Shown: positions 1 through 12,101 of the stretch, one piece after another
How positions within the stretch are numbered: the first letter of the stretch is position 1
Layout of the letters: the number at the start of each line of letters is the position of its first letter
DNA from: Antedon bifida
Lineage: Eukaryota > Echinodermata > Crinoidea > Comatulida > Antedonidae
Assembly: GCA_963402885.1 (NCBI GenBank)
Contig: OY727093.1
Location: forward strand, 18,646,161 to 18,710,160
Reading direction: 5' to 3'
Length of the DNA: 64,000 bases
The notes under the pieces: generated by a model
Databases searched by the model: none
The model's input: the letters and a program-made list of their open reading frames with translations, nothing else
What the model was told of the DNA's origin: nothing
Translations under genes and position numbers: made by a program

Positions 1-34
1 GTTATGTTGTGTTTCCATGTATCAAATCGACAAT

Positions 35-38
35 AAAA
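35..38 (-). terminator. Pol III oligo-T terminator of copy 1
   Basis: Twelve bases after the discriminator base the minus strand reads TTTT, a minimal Pol III terminator. Across the array this site has three functional forms: TTTT (plus-strand aataaaac), TTTTT (caaaaacc) and TTTTTTT (caaaaaaac). It has two weak forms with no run of four T (aataacac, and the taaacct type). Confidence 0.85.
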
Positions 39-50
39 CTATAACATGTT

Positions 51-122
51 TGCGTCGGCCGGGAATCGAACCCGGGACAATTGCTTGGAAGGCAACTATG
101 TTAACCACTACACCACCGACGC
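51..122 (-). tRNA. tRNA-Gly(UCC), consensus copy (copy 1)
   Basis: Reading the minus strand, a full cloverleaf forms. The 7-bp acceptor stem is GCGTCGG with CCGACGC, followed by discriminator A. There is a D arm with GTGGTT loop residues, an anticodon stem GTTGC/GCAAT with loop CTTCCAA, and a T stem CCGGG/CCCGG with loop TTCGATT. The anticodon TCC lies at 87-89 and reads GGA and possibly GGG. C35 and C36, the main glycine identity bases, are present. CCA is not encoded, as expected for a nuclear gene. The sequence closely follows the general metazoan tRNA-Gly(UCC). Most of the other 113 copies match it or differ by one or two bases. Confidence 0.96.
62..115 (-). promoter_or_regulatory. Internal Pol III promoter (A box and B box) of copy 1
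   Basis: The A box TGGTGTAGTGG lies at 105-115 and the B box GGTTCGATTCC at 62-72, both on the minus strand and both matching the Pol III type 2 consensus (TRGYNNARNNG and GGTTCGANTCC). These bind TFIIIC. No TATA-like box is evident in the ~43 bp upstream of the tRNA 5' end. The same two boxes recur in most units, making the array a very dense run of potential TFIIIC sites. Confidence 0.9.
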
Positions 123-1008
123 ACGGATTACAATGGAGTTATGTTGTGTTTCCATGTATCAAATCGACAATAAAACTATAACATGTTTGCGTCGGCCGGG
201 AATCGAACCCGGGACAATTGCTTGGAAGGCAACTATGTTAACCACTACACCACCGACGCACGCATTACAATGGAGTTATGTTGTGTTTCCATGGATCAAA
301 TCGACAATAAAACTATAACATGTTTGCGTCGGCCGGGAATCGAACCAGGGACAATTGCTTGGAAGGCAACTATGTTAACCACTACACCACCGATGCACGG
401 ATTACAATGGAGTTATGTTGTGTTTCTACAGATCAAATCGACAATAAAACTATAACATGTTTGCGTCGGCCGGGAATCGAACCCGGGACAATTGCTTGGA
501 AGGCAACTATGTTAACCACTACACCACCGACGCACGCATTACAATGGAGTTATGTTGTGTTTCCATGTATCAAATCGACAATAAAACTATAACATGTTTG
601 CGTCGGCCGGGAATCGAACCCGGGACAATTGCTTGGAAGGCAACTATGTTAACCACTACACCACCGACGCACGCTTTACAATGGAGGTATGTTGTGTTTC
701 TACGGATCAAATCGACAATAAAACTTTGAAATGCTTGCGTCGGCCGGGAATCGAACCAGGGACAATTGCTTGGAAGGAAACTATGTTAACCACTACACCA
801 CCGATGCACGGATTACAATGGAGTTATGTTGTGTTTCTACAGATCAAATCGACAATAAAACTATAACATGTTTGCGTCGGCCGGGAATCGAACCCGGGAC
901 AATTGCTTGGAAGGCAACTATGTTAACCACTACACCACCGACGCACGCATTACAATGGAGTTATGTTGTGTTTCCATGGATCAAATCGACAAAAAACTTT
1001 GAAATGCT

Positions 1009-1080
1009 TCCGTCGGCCGGGAATCGAACCCGGGACAATTGCTTGGAAGGCAACTATGTTAACCACTACACCACCGACGC
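1009..1080 (-). tRNA. tRNA-Gly(UCC) variant with broken first acceptor pair (copy 8)
   Basis: The 3' strand of the acceptor ends CCGACGG instead of CCGACGC, so base pair 1-72 becomes G-G. The same change occurs in the copies starting at 2106 and 6763. The latter two are paralogous through the large block duplication. The rest of the cloverleaf and the TCC anticodon are intact, so it may still be expressed but could be processed or charged poorly. Confidence 0.8.
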
Positions 1081-2377
1081 ACGCTTTACAATGGAGGTAT
1101 GTTGTGTTTCTACGGATCAAATCGACAATAAAACTTTGAAATGCTTGCGTCGGCCGGGAATCGAACCCGGGACAATTGTTTGGAAGGCAACTACGGTAAC
1201 CACTACACCACCGACGCACGCATTACAATGGAGTTATGTTGTGTTTCCATGGATCAAATCGACAATAAAACTATAACATGTTTGCGTCGGCCGGGAATCG
1301 AACCAGGGACAATTGCTTGGAAGGCAACTATGTTAACCACTACACCACCGACGCACGGATTACAATGGAGTTATGTTGTGTTTCTACGGATCAAATCGAC
1401 AATAAAACTTTGAAATGCTTGCGTCGGCCGGGAATCGAACCCGGGACAATTGCTTGGAAGGCAACTATGTTAACCACTACACCACCGACGCACGGATTAC
1501 AATGGAGTTATGTTGTGTTTCTACGGATCAAATCGACAATAAAACTTTTAAATGCTTGCGTCGGCCGGGAATCGAACCCGGGACACTTGCTTGGAAGGCA
1601 ACTATGTTAACCACTACACCACCGACGCACGTATTACAATGGAATTATGTTGTGTTTCCATGGATCAAATCGACAATAAAACTATAACATGTTTGCGTCG
1701 GCCGGGAATCGAATCCGGGACAATTGCTTGGAAGGCAACTATGTTAACCACTACACCATCGACGCACGGATTACAATGGAGTTATGCTGTGTTTCCATGG
1801 ATCAAATCGACTAATAAACCTTTGAAATGTTTGTGTCGGCCGGGAATCGAACCCGGGATAATTGCTTGGAAGGCAACTATGTTAACCACTACACCACCGA
1901 CGCACGCATTACAACCGAGTTATGTTGTGTTTCTAAGGATCAAATCGACAAAAAAACTTTGAAATGCTTGCGTCGGCCGGGAATCGAACCCGGGACAATT
2001 GCTTGGAAGGCAACTATGTTAACCACTACACCACCGACGCACGCTTTACAATGGAGTTATGTTGTGTTTCCATGGATCAAATCGACAAAAAAACTTTGAA
2101 ATGCTTCCGTCGGCCGGGAATCGAACCCGGGACAATTGCTTGGAAGGCAACTATGTTAACCACTACACCACCGACGCACGCATTACAATGGAGTTATGTT
2201 GTGTTTCCATGGATCAAATCGACAATAAAACTATAACATGTTTGCGTCGGCCGGGAATCGAACCCGGGACAATTGCTTGGAAGGCAACTATGTTAACCCC
2301 TACACCATCGACGCACGGATTACAATGGAGTTATTGTGTTTCTACGGATCAAATCGACAATAAAACTTTAAAATGCT

Positions 2378-2449
2378 TGCGTCGGCCAGGAATCGAACCC
2401 GGGACAATTGCTTAGAAGGCAACTATGTTAACCACTACACCACCGACGC
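2378..2449 (-). tRNA. tRNA-Gly body with UCU (Arg-type) anticodon (copy 18)
   Basis: The anticodon loop reads CTTCTAA, so position 36 changes from C to T and the anticodon becomes TCT (2414-2416), which would pair with AGA arginine codons. The T stem also carries a G-U wobble. Acceptor, D arm and promoter boxes are otherwise those of the glycine family. This is a direct sequence observation. Whether the RNA is made or charged is unknown. Loss of C36 should weaken recognition by glycyl-tRNA synthetase. Confidence 0.85.
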
Positions 2450-2513
2450 ACGGATTACAATGGAGTTATGTTGTGTTTCCATGGATCAAATCGACAAAAA
2501 CCTTTGAAATGTT

Positions 2514-2585
2514 TGCTTCGGCCGAGAATCGAACCCGGGACAATTGCTTGGAAGGCAACTATGTTAACCACTACACCACCGACGC
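2514..2585 (-). tRNA. tRNA-Gly(UCC) variant, acceptor mismatch (copy 19)
   Basis: The 3' acceptor strand reads CCGAAGC, giving a G-A mismatch at the third pair, and the T stem has one G-U wobble. The copy at 7171-7242 has the same changes. The anticodon TCC is intact and the terminator is TTTTT. Confidence 0.75.
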
Positions 2586-4020
2586 ACGCATTACAACCGA
2601 GTTATGTTGTGTTTCTACGGATCAAATCGACAAAAAAACTTTGAAATGCTTGCGTCGGCCGGGAATCGAACCCGGGACAATTGCTTGGAAGGCAACTATG
2701 TTAACCACTACACCACCGATGCACGGATTACAATGGAGTTATGTTGTGTTTCTACGGATGAAATCGACAATAAAACTTTTAAATGCTTGCGTCGGCCGGG
2801 AATCGAACCCGGGACAATTGCTTGGAAGGCAACTATGTTAACCACTACACCACCGACGCACGCATTACAACCGAGTTATGTTGTGTTTCTACGGATCAAA
2901 TCGACAAAAAAACTTTGAAATGCTTGCGTCGGCCGGGAATCGAACCCGGGATAATTGCTTGGAAGGCAACTATGTTAACCACTACACCACCGACGCACGC
3001 ATTACAACCGAGTTATGTTGTGTTTCTACGGATCAAAACGACAAAAAAACTTTGAAATGCTTGCGTCGGCCGGGAATCGAACCCGGGACAATTGCTTGGA
3101 AGGCAACTATGTTAACCACTACACCACCGACGCACGGATTACAATGGAGTTATGTTGTGTTTCTACGGATCAAATCGACAATAAAACTTTTAAATGCTTG
3201 CGTCGGCCGGGAATCGAACCCGGGACAATTGCTTGGAAGGCAACTATGTTAACCACTACACCACCGACGCACGTATTACAATGGAATTATGTTGTGTTTC
3301 CATGGATCAAATCGACAAAAAAACTTTGAAATGCTTGCGTCGGCCGGGAATCGAACCCGGGACAATTGCTTGGAAGGCAACTATGTTAACCACTACACCA
3401 CCGACGCACGGATTACAATGGAGTTATGTTGTGTTTCCATGGATCAAAACGACAAAAAAACTTTGAAATGCTTGCGTCGGCCGGGAATCGAACCCGGGAC
3501 AATTGCTTGGAAGGCAACTATGTTAACCACTACACCACCGACGCACGGATTACATTGGAGTTATGTTGTGTTTCTACGGATCAAATCGACAATAAAACTT
3601 TTAAATGCTTGCGTCGGCCGGGAATCGAACCCGGGACAATTGCTTGGAAGGCAACTATGTTAACCACTACACCACCGACGCACGTATTACAATGGAATTA
3701 TGTTGTGTTTCCATGGATCAAATCGACAAAAAAACTTTGAAATGCTTGCGTCGGCCGGGAATCGAACCCGGGACAATTGCTTGGAAGGCAACTATGTTAA
3801 CCACTACACCACCGACGCACGCTTTACAATGGAGTTATGTTGTGTTTCCATGGATCAAATCGACAAAAAAACTTTGAAATGCTTGCGTCGGCCGGGAATC
3901 GAACCCGGGACAATTGCTTGGAAGGCAACTATGTTAACCAGTACACCACCGACGCACGGATTACAATGGAGTTATGTTGTGTTTCTACGGATCAAATCGA
4001 CAATAACACTTTGAAATGCT

Positions 4021-4092
4021 TGCGTCGGCCGGGAATCGAATCTGGGACAATTGCTTGGAAGGCAACTATGCTAACCACTACACCACCGACGC
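4021..4092 (-). tRNA. Degenerate tRNA-Gly(UCC), altered B box and no T4 terminator (copy 30)
   Basis: The B box begins GATTCGA instead of GGTTCGA and the T stem is mismatched. The trailer reads AAAGTGTTATTG with no TTTT run. The copy at 8815-8886 is its duplicate. This copy is probably poorly transcribed or would read through. Confidence 0.7.
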
Positions 4093-4431
4093 ACGTATTA
4101 CAATGGAATTATGTTGTGTTTCCATGGATCAAATCGACAATAAAACTATAACATGTTTGCGTCGGCCGGGAACCGAACCCGGGACAATTGCTTGGAAGGC
4201 AACTATGTTAACCACTACACCACCGACGCACGGATTACAATGGAGTTATGTTGTGTTTCTGCGGATCAAATCGACAATAAAACTTTGAAATGCTTGCGTC
4301 GGCCGGGAATCGAACCCGGGACAATTGCTTGGAAGGCAACTATGTTAACCACTACACCACCGACGCACGCATTACAACCGAGTTATGTTGTGTTTCTACG
4401 GATCAAATCGACAAAAAAACTTTGAAATGCT

Positions 4432-4504
4432 TGCGTCGGTCGGGAATCGAACACGGGACAATTGCTTGGAAGGCAACTATGTTAAACCACTACACCACCG
4501 ACGC
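4432..4504 (-). tRNA. tRNA-Gly(UCC) variant, one-base D-loop insertion, altered B box (copy 33)
   Basis: The gene is 73 bp because of an extra T in the D loop (GGTTTAAC). The B box starts TGTTCGA. Copies at 9365-9437 and 12107-12179 carry the same pair of changes and mark the three-fold repeat of this segment. D loops vary in length in real tRNAs, so the insertion alone need not inactivate it. Confidence 0.7.
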
Positions 4505-6217
4505 ACGGATTACAATGGAGTTATGTTGTGTTTCTACGGATCAAATCGACAATAACACTTTGAAATGCTTGCGTCGGCCGGGAATCGAACCTGGGACAAT
4601 TGCTTGGAAGGCAACTATGCTAACCACTACACCACCGACGCACGGATTACAATGGAGTTATGTTGGGTTTTTCTACGGATCAAATTGACAATAAAACTTT
4701 TAAATGCCTGCGTCGGCCGGGAATCGAACCCGGGACAATTGCTTGGAAGGCAACTATGTTAACCACTACACCACAGACGCACGCTTTACAATGGAGTTAT
4801 GTTGTGTTTCCATGGATCAAATCGACAAAAAAACTTTGAAATGCTTGCGTCGGCCGGGAATCGAACCCGGGACAATTGCTTGGAAGGCAACTATGTTAAC
4901 CACTACACCACCGACGCACGGATTACAATGGAGTTATGTTGTGTTTCTACGGATCAAATCGACAATAACACTTTGAAATGCTTGCGTCGGCCGGGAATCG
5001 AACCTGGGACAATTGCTTGGAAGGCAACTATGCTAACCACTACACCACCGACGCACGGATTACAATGGAGTTATGTTGGGTTTTTCTACGGATCAAATCG
5101 ACAATAAAACTTTTAAATGCTTGCGTCGGCCGGGAATCGAACCCGGGACAATTGCTTGGAAGGCAACTATGTTAACCACTACACCACCGACGCACGTATT
5201 ACAATGGAATTATGTTGTGTTTCCATGGATCAAATCGACAATAAAACTATAACATGTTTGCGTCGGCCGGGAATCGAACCCGGGACAATTGCTTGGAAGG
5301 CAACTATGTTAACCACTACACCATCGACGCACGGATTACAATGGAGTTATGCTGTGTTTCCATGGATCAAATCGACTAATAAACCTTTGAAATGTTTGTG
5401 TCGGCCGGGAATCGAACCCGGGACAATTGCTTGGAAGGCAACTATGTTAACCACTACACCACCGACGCACGCATTACAACCGAGTTATGTTGTGTTTCTA
5501 CGGATCAAATCGACAATAAAACTATAACATTTTTGCGTCGGCCGGGAATCGAACCCGGGACAATTGCTTGGAAGGCAACTATGTTAACCACTACACCACC
5601 GACGCACGGATTACAATGTAGTTATGTTGTGTTTCTACGGATCAAATCGACAATAAAACTTTGAAATGCTTGCGTCGGCCGGGAATCGAACCCGGGACAA
5701 TTGCTTGGAAGGCAACTATGTTAACCACTACACCACCGACGCACGCATTACAATGGAGTTATGTTGTGTTTCCATGGATCAAATCGACAATAAAACTATA
5801 ACATTTTTGCGTCGGCCGGGAATCGAACCAGGGACAATTGCTTGGAAGGCAACTATGTTAACCACTACACCACCGACGCACGGATTACAATGGAGTTATG
5901 TTGTGTTTCTACGGATCAAATCGACAATAAAACTTTGAAATGCTTGCGTCGGGCGGTAATCGAACCCGGGACAATTGCTTGGAAGGCAACTATGTTAACC
6001 ACTACACCACCGACGCACGGATTACAATGGAGTTATGTTGTGTTTCTACGGATCAAATCGACAATAAAACTTTGAAATGCTTGCGTCGGCCGGGAATCGA
6101 ACACGGGACAATTGTTTGGAAGGCAACTATGTTAACCCCTACACCATCGACGCACGGATTACAATGGAGTTATGTTGTGTTTCTACGGATCAAATCGACA
6201 AAAACCTTTGAAATGTT

Positions 6218-6285
6218 TGCGTCGGCCGAGAATCGAACCCGGGACAATTGCTTGGAAGGCAACTATGTTAACCACTACACGACGC
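6218..6285 (-). pseudogene. tRNA-Gly pseudogene, 4-bp deletion in acceptor/A box (copy 46)
   Basis: Four bases are missing at the junction of the 5' acceptor strand and the A box, so the 5' strand reads GCGTCGTGTAG. The acceptor stem can no longer close fully. The duplicate copy at 11151-11218 has the same deletion. Both also share an altered T stem. Confidence 0.85.
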
Positions 6286-7034
6286 ACGCATTACAATTGA
6301 GTTATGTTGTGTTTCTACGGATCAAATCGACAATAAAACTTTGAAATGCTTGCGTCGGCCGGGAATCGAACCCGGGACAATTGCTTGGAAGGCAACTATG
6401 TTAACCACTACACCATCGACGCACGGATTACAATGGAGTTATGCTGTGTTTCCATGGATCAAATCGACTAATAAACCTTTGAAATGTTTGCGTCGGCCGG
6501 GAATCGAACCCGGGACAATTGCTTGGAAGGCAACTATGTTAACCACTACACCACCGACGCACGCATTACAATGGAGTTATGTTGTGTTTCTACGGATCAA
6601 ATCGACAATAAAACTTTGAAATGCTTGCGTCGGCCGAGAATCGAAGCCGGGACAATTGCTTGGAAGGCAACTATGTTAACCACTACACCACCGACGCACG
6701 CTTTACAATGGAGTTATGTTGTGTTTCCATGGATCAAATCGACAAAAAAACTTTGAAATGCTTCCGTCGGCCGGGAATCGAACCCGGGACAATTGCTTGG
6801 AAGGCAACTATGTTAACCACTACACCACCGACGCACGCATTACAATGGAGTTATGTTGTGTTTCCATGGATCAAATCGACAATAAAACTATAACATGTTT
6901 GCGTCGGCCGGGAATCGAACCCGGGACAATTGCTTGGAAGGCAACTATGTTAACCCCTACACCATCGACGCACGGATTACAATGGAGTTATTGTGTTTCT
7001 ACGGATCAAATCGACAATAAAACTTTAAAATGCT

Positions 7035-7106
7035 TGCGTCGGCCAGGAATCGAACCCGGGACAATTGCTTAGAAGGCAACTATGTTAACCACTACACCAC
7101 CGACGC
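7035..7106 (-). tRNA. tRNA-Gly body with UCU (Arg-type) anticodon (copy 52)
   Basis: This is the duplicate of the copy at 2378-2449 within the second large block, offset by 4657 bp. It has the same TCT anticodon (7071-7073) and the same T-stem wobble. The variant therefore arose before the block duplication and was copied with it. Confidence 0.85.
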
Positions 7107-10100
7107 ACGGATTACAATGGAGTTATGTTGTGTTTCCATGGATCAAATCGACAAAAACCTTTGAAATGTTTGCTTCGGCCGAGAATCGAACCCGGGACAA
7201 TTGCTTGGAAGGCAACTATGTTAACCACTACACCACCGACGCACGCATTACAACCGAGTTATGTTGTGTTTCTACGGATCAAATCGACAAAAAAACTTTG
7301 AAATGCTTGCGTCGGCCGGGAATCGAACCCGGGACAATTGCTTGGAAGGCAACTATGTTAACCACTACACCACCGATGCACGGATTACAATGGAGTTATG
7401 TTGTGTTTCTACGGATCAAATCGACAATAAAACTTTTAAATGCTTGCGTCGGCCGGGAATCGAACCCGGGACAATTGCTTGGAAGGCAACTATGTTAACC
7501 ACTACACCACCGACGCACGCATTACAACCGAGTTATGTTGTGTTTCTACGGATCAAATCGACAAAAAAACTTTGAAATGCTTGCGTCGGCCGGGAATCGA
7601 ACCCGGGATAATTGCTTGGAAGGCAACTATGTTAACCACTACACCACCGACGCACGCATTACAACCGAGTTATGTTGTGTTTCTACGGATCAAAACGACA
7701 AAAAAACTTTGAAATGCTTGCGTCGGCCGGGAATCGAACCCGGGACAATTGCTTGGAAGGCAACTATGTTAACCACTACACCACCGACGCACGGATTACA
7801 ATGGAGTTATGTTGTGTTTCTACGGATCAAATCGACAATAAAACTTTTAAATGCTTGCGTCGGCCGGGAATCGAACCCGGGACAATTGCTTGGAAGGCAA
7901 CTATGTTAACCACTACACCACCGGCGCACGTATTACAATGGAATTATGTTGTGTTTCCATGGATCAAATCGACAAAAAAACTTTGAAATGCTTGCGTCGG
8001 CCGGGAATCGAACCCGGGACAATTGCTTGGAAGGCAACTATGTTAACCACTACACCACCGACGCACGGATTACAATGGAGTTATGTTGTGTTTCCATGGA
8101 TCAAATCGACAATAAAACTATAACATGTTTGTGTCGGCCGGGAATCGAACCCGGGATAATTGCTTGGAAGGCAACTATGTTAACCACTACACCACCGACG
8201 CACGCATTACAACCGAGTTATGTTGTGTTTCTACGGATCAAAACGACAAAAAAACTTTGAAATGCTTGCGTCGGCCGGGAATCGAACCCGGGACAATTGC
8301 TTGGAAGGCAACTATGTTAACCACTACACCACCGACGCACGGATTACATTGGAGTTATGTTGTGTTTCTACGGATCAAATCGACAATAAAACTTTTAAAT
8401 GCTTGCGTCGGCCGGGAATCGAACCCGGGACAATTGCTTGGAAGGCAACTATGTTAACCACTACACCACCGACGCACGTATTACAATGGAATTATGTTGT
8501 GTTTCCATGGATCAAATCGACAAAAAAACTTTGAAATGCTTGCGTCGGCCGGGAATCGAACCCGGGACAATTGCTTGGAAGGCAACTATGTTAACCACTA
8601 CACCACCGACGCACGCTTTACAATGGAGTTATGTTGTGTTTCCATGGATCAAATCGACAAAAAAACTTTGAAATGCTTGCGTCGGCCGGGAATCGAACCC
8701 GGGACAATTGCTTGGAAGGCAACTATGTTAACCACTACACCACCGACGCACGGATTACAATGGAGTTATGTTGTGTTTCTACGGATCAAATCGACAATAA
8801 CACTTTGAAATGCTTGCGTCGGCCGGGAATCGAATCTGGGACAATTGCTTGGAAGGCAACTATGCTAACCACTACACCACCGACGCACGGATTACAATGG
8901 AGTTATGTTGGGTTTTTCTACGGATCAAATCGACAATAAAACTTTTAAATGCTTGCGTCGGCCGGGAATCGAACCCGGGACAATTGCTTGGAAGGCAACT
9001 ATGTTAACCACTACACCACCGACGCACGTATTACAATGGAATTATGTTGTGTTTCCATGGATCAAATCGACAATAAAACTATAACATGTTTGCGTCGGCC
9101 GGGAATCGAACCCGGGACAATTGCTTGGAAGGCAACTATGTTAACCACTACACCACCGACGCACGGATTACAATGGAGTTATGTTGTGTTTCTACGGATC
9201 AAATCGACAATAAAACTTTGAAATGCTTGCGTCGGCCGGGAATCGAACCCGGGACAATTGCTTGGAAGGCAACTATGTTAACCACTACACCACCGACGCA
9301 CGCATTACAACCGAGTTATGTTGTGTTTCTACGGATCAAATCGACAAAAAAACTTTGAAATGCTTGCGTCGGTCGGGAATCGAACACGGGACAATTGCTT
9401 GGAAGGCAACTATGTTAAACCACTACACCACCGACGCACGGATTACAATGGAGTTATGTTGTGTTTCTACGGATCAAATCGACAATAACACTTTGAAATG
9501 CTTGCGTCGGCCGGGAATCGAACCTGGGACAATTGCTTGGAAGGCAACTATGCTAACCACTACACCACCGACGCACGGATTACAATGGAGTTATGTTGGG
9601 TTTTTCTACGGATCAAATTGACAATAAAACTTTTAAATGCCTGCGTCGGCCGGGAATCGAACCCGGGACAATTGCTTGGAAGGCAACTATGTTAACCACT
9701 ACACCACCGACGCACGCTTTACAATGGAGTTATGTTGTGTTTCCATGGATCAAATCGACAAAAAAACTTTGAAATGCTTGCGTCGGCCGGGAATCGAACC
9801 CGGGACAATTGCTTGGAAGGCAACTATGTTAACCACTACACCACCGACGCACGGATTACAATGGAGTTATGTTGTGTTTCTACGGATCAAATCGACAATA
9901 ACACTTTGAAATGCTTGCGTCGGCCGGGAATCGAACCTGGGACAATTGCTTGGAAGGCAACTATGCTAACCACTACACCACCGACGCACGGATTACAATG
10001 GAGTTATGTTGGGTTTTTCTACGGATCAAATCGACAATAAAACTTTTAAATGCTTGCGTCGGCCGGGAATCGAACCCGGGACAATTGCTTGGAAGGCAAC

Positions 10101-11150
10101 TATGTTAACCACTACACCACCGACGCACGTATTACAATGGAATTATGTTGTGTTTCCATGGATCAAATCGACAATAAAACTATAACATGTTTGCGTCGGC
10201 CGGGAATCGAACCCGGGACAATTGCTTGGAAGGCAACTATGTTAACCACTACACCATCGACGCACGGATTACAATGGAGTTATGCTGTGTTTCCATGGAT
10301 CAAATCGACTAATAAACCTTTGAAATGTTTGTGTCGGCCGGGAATCGAACCCGGGACAATTGCTTGGAAGGCAACTATGTTAACCACTACACCACCGACG
10401 CACGCATTACAACCGAGTTATGTTGTGTTTCTACGGATCAAATCGACAATAAAACTATAACATTTTTGCGTCGGCCGGGAATCGAACCCGGGACAATTGC
10501 TTGGAAGGCAACTATGTTAACCACTACACCACCGACGCACGGATTACAATGTAGTTATGTTGTGTTTCTACGGATCAAATCGACAATAAAACTTTGAAAT
10601 GCTTGCGTCGGCCGGGAATCGAACCCGGGACAATTGCTTGGAAGGCAACTATGTTAACCACTACACCACCGACGCACGCATTACAATGGAGTTATGTTGT
10701 GTTTCCATGGATCAAATCGACAATAAAACTATAACATTTTTGCGTCGGCCGGGAATCGAACCAGGGACAATTGCTTGGAAGGCAACTATGTTAACCACTA
10801 CACCACCGACGCACGGATTACAATGGAGTTATGTTGTGTTTCTACGGATCAAATCGACAATAAAACTTTGAAATGCTTGCGTCGGCCGGTAATCGAACCC
10901 GGGACAATTGCTTGGAAGGCAACTATGTTAACCACTACACCACCGACGCACGGATTACAATGGAGTTATGTTGTGTTTCTACGGATCAAATCGACAATAA
11001 AACTTTGAAATGCTTGCGTCGGCCGGGAATCGAACACGGGACAATTGCTTGGAAGGCAACTATGTTAACCCCTACACCATCGACGCACGGATTACAATGG
11101 AGTTATGTTGTGTTTCTACGGATCAAATCGACAAAAACCTTTGAAATGTT

Positions 11151-11218
11151 TGCGTCGGCCGAGAATCGAACCCGGGACAATTGCTTGGAAGGCAACTATG
11201 TTAACCACTACACGACGC
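11151..11218 (-). pseudogene. tRNA-Gly pseudogene, 4-bp deletion (copy 82)
   Basis: This is the block-duplicated partner of the pseudogene at 6218-6285, offset by 4933 bp, with the same deletion. It is useful as a marker of the block duplication. Confidence 0.85.
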
Positions 11219-11558
11219 ACGCATTACAATTGAGTTATGTTGTGTTTCTACGGATCAAATCGACAATAAAACTTTGAAATGCTTGCGTCGGCCGGGAATC
11301 GAACCCGGGACAATTGCTTGGAAGGCAACTATGTTAACCACTACACCATCGACGCACGGATTACAATGGAGTTATGCTGTGTTTCCATGGATCAAATCGA
11401 CTAATAAACCTTTGAAATGTTTGCGTCGGCCGGGAATCGAACCCGGGACAATTGCTTGGAAGGCAACTATGTTAACCACTACACCACCGACGCACGCATT
11501 ACAATGGAGTTATGTTGTGTTTCTACGGATCAAATCGACAATAAAACTTTGAAATGCT

Positions 11559-11630
11559 TGCGTCGGCCGAGAATCGAAGCCGGGACAATTGCTTGGAAGG
11601 CAACTATGTTAACCACTACACCACCGACGC
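11559..11630 (-). tRNA. Degenerate tRNA-Gly(UCC), altered B box (copy 85)
   Basis: The B box reads GCTTCGATTC instead of GGTTCGATTC, so the T loop loses its conserved T54. Copies at 6626, 11696 and 11970 share it. Three of these four lie within 500 bp of each other, which shows local spread of a degenerate unit. Confidence 0.7.
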
Positions 11631-12101
11631 ACGCATTACAATGGAGTTATGTTGTGTTTCTACTGATCAAATCGACAATAAAACTTTGAAATGCTTGCGT
11701 CGGCCGAGAATCGAAGCCGGGACAATTGCTTGGAAGGCAACTATGTTAACCACTACACCACCGACGCACGCATTACAACCGAGTTATGTTGTGTTTCTAC
11801 GGATCAAATCGACAAAAAAACTTTGAAATGGTTGCGTCGACCGGGAATCGAACACGGGGCAATTGCTTGGAAGGCAACTATGTTAACCACTACACCACCG
11901 ACGCACGCATTACAATGGAGTTATGTTGTGTTTCTACGGATCAAATCGACAATAAAACTTTGAAATGCTTGCGTCGGCCGAGAATCGAAGCCGGGACAAT
12001 TGCTTGGAAGGCAACTATGTTAACCACTACACCACCGACGCACGCATTACAACCGAGTTATGTTGTGTTTCTACGGATCAAATCGATAAAAAAACTTTGA
12101 A

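Larger units (their letters stand above)
1964..6620 (-). repeat. Higher-order block A of the tRNA array (34 units)
   Basis: Units here match, in order and by private variants, those of 6621-11553. Markers are the first-pair variant (2106/6763), the TCT anticodon copy (2378/7035), the acceptor mismatch (2514/7171), the GATTCGA copy (4021/8815), the D-loop insertion (4432/9365) and the 4-bp deletion (6218/11151). The offset is 4657 bp at the left and 4933 bp at the right. Confidence 0.88.
6621..11553 (-). repeat. Higher-order block B of the tRNA array (36 units)
   Basis: This is a tandem duplicate of the preceding 4657 bp with two extra units gained (near 8130 and 8954). Its first unit (tRNA 6626) is a mosaic. 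Its left part carries the B-box variant shared with 11559. Its right part matches 1969 and its neighbour. That places the crossover inside a tRNA gene. Confidence 0.88.
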
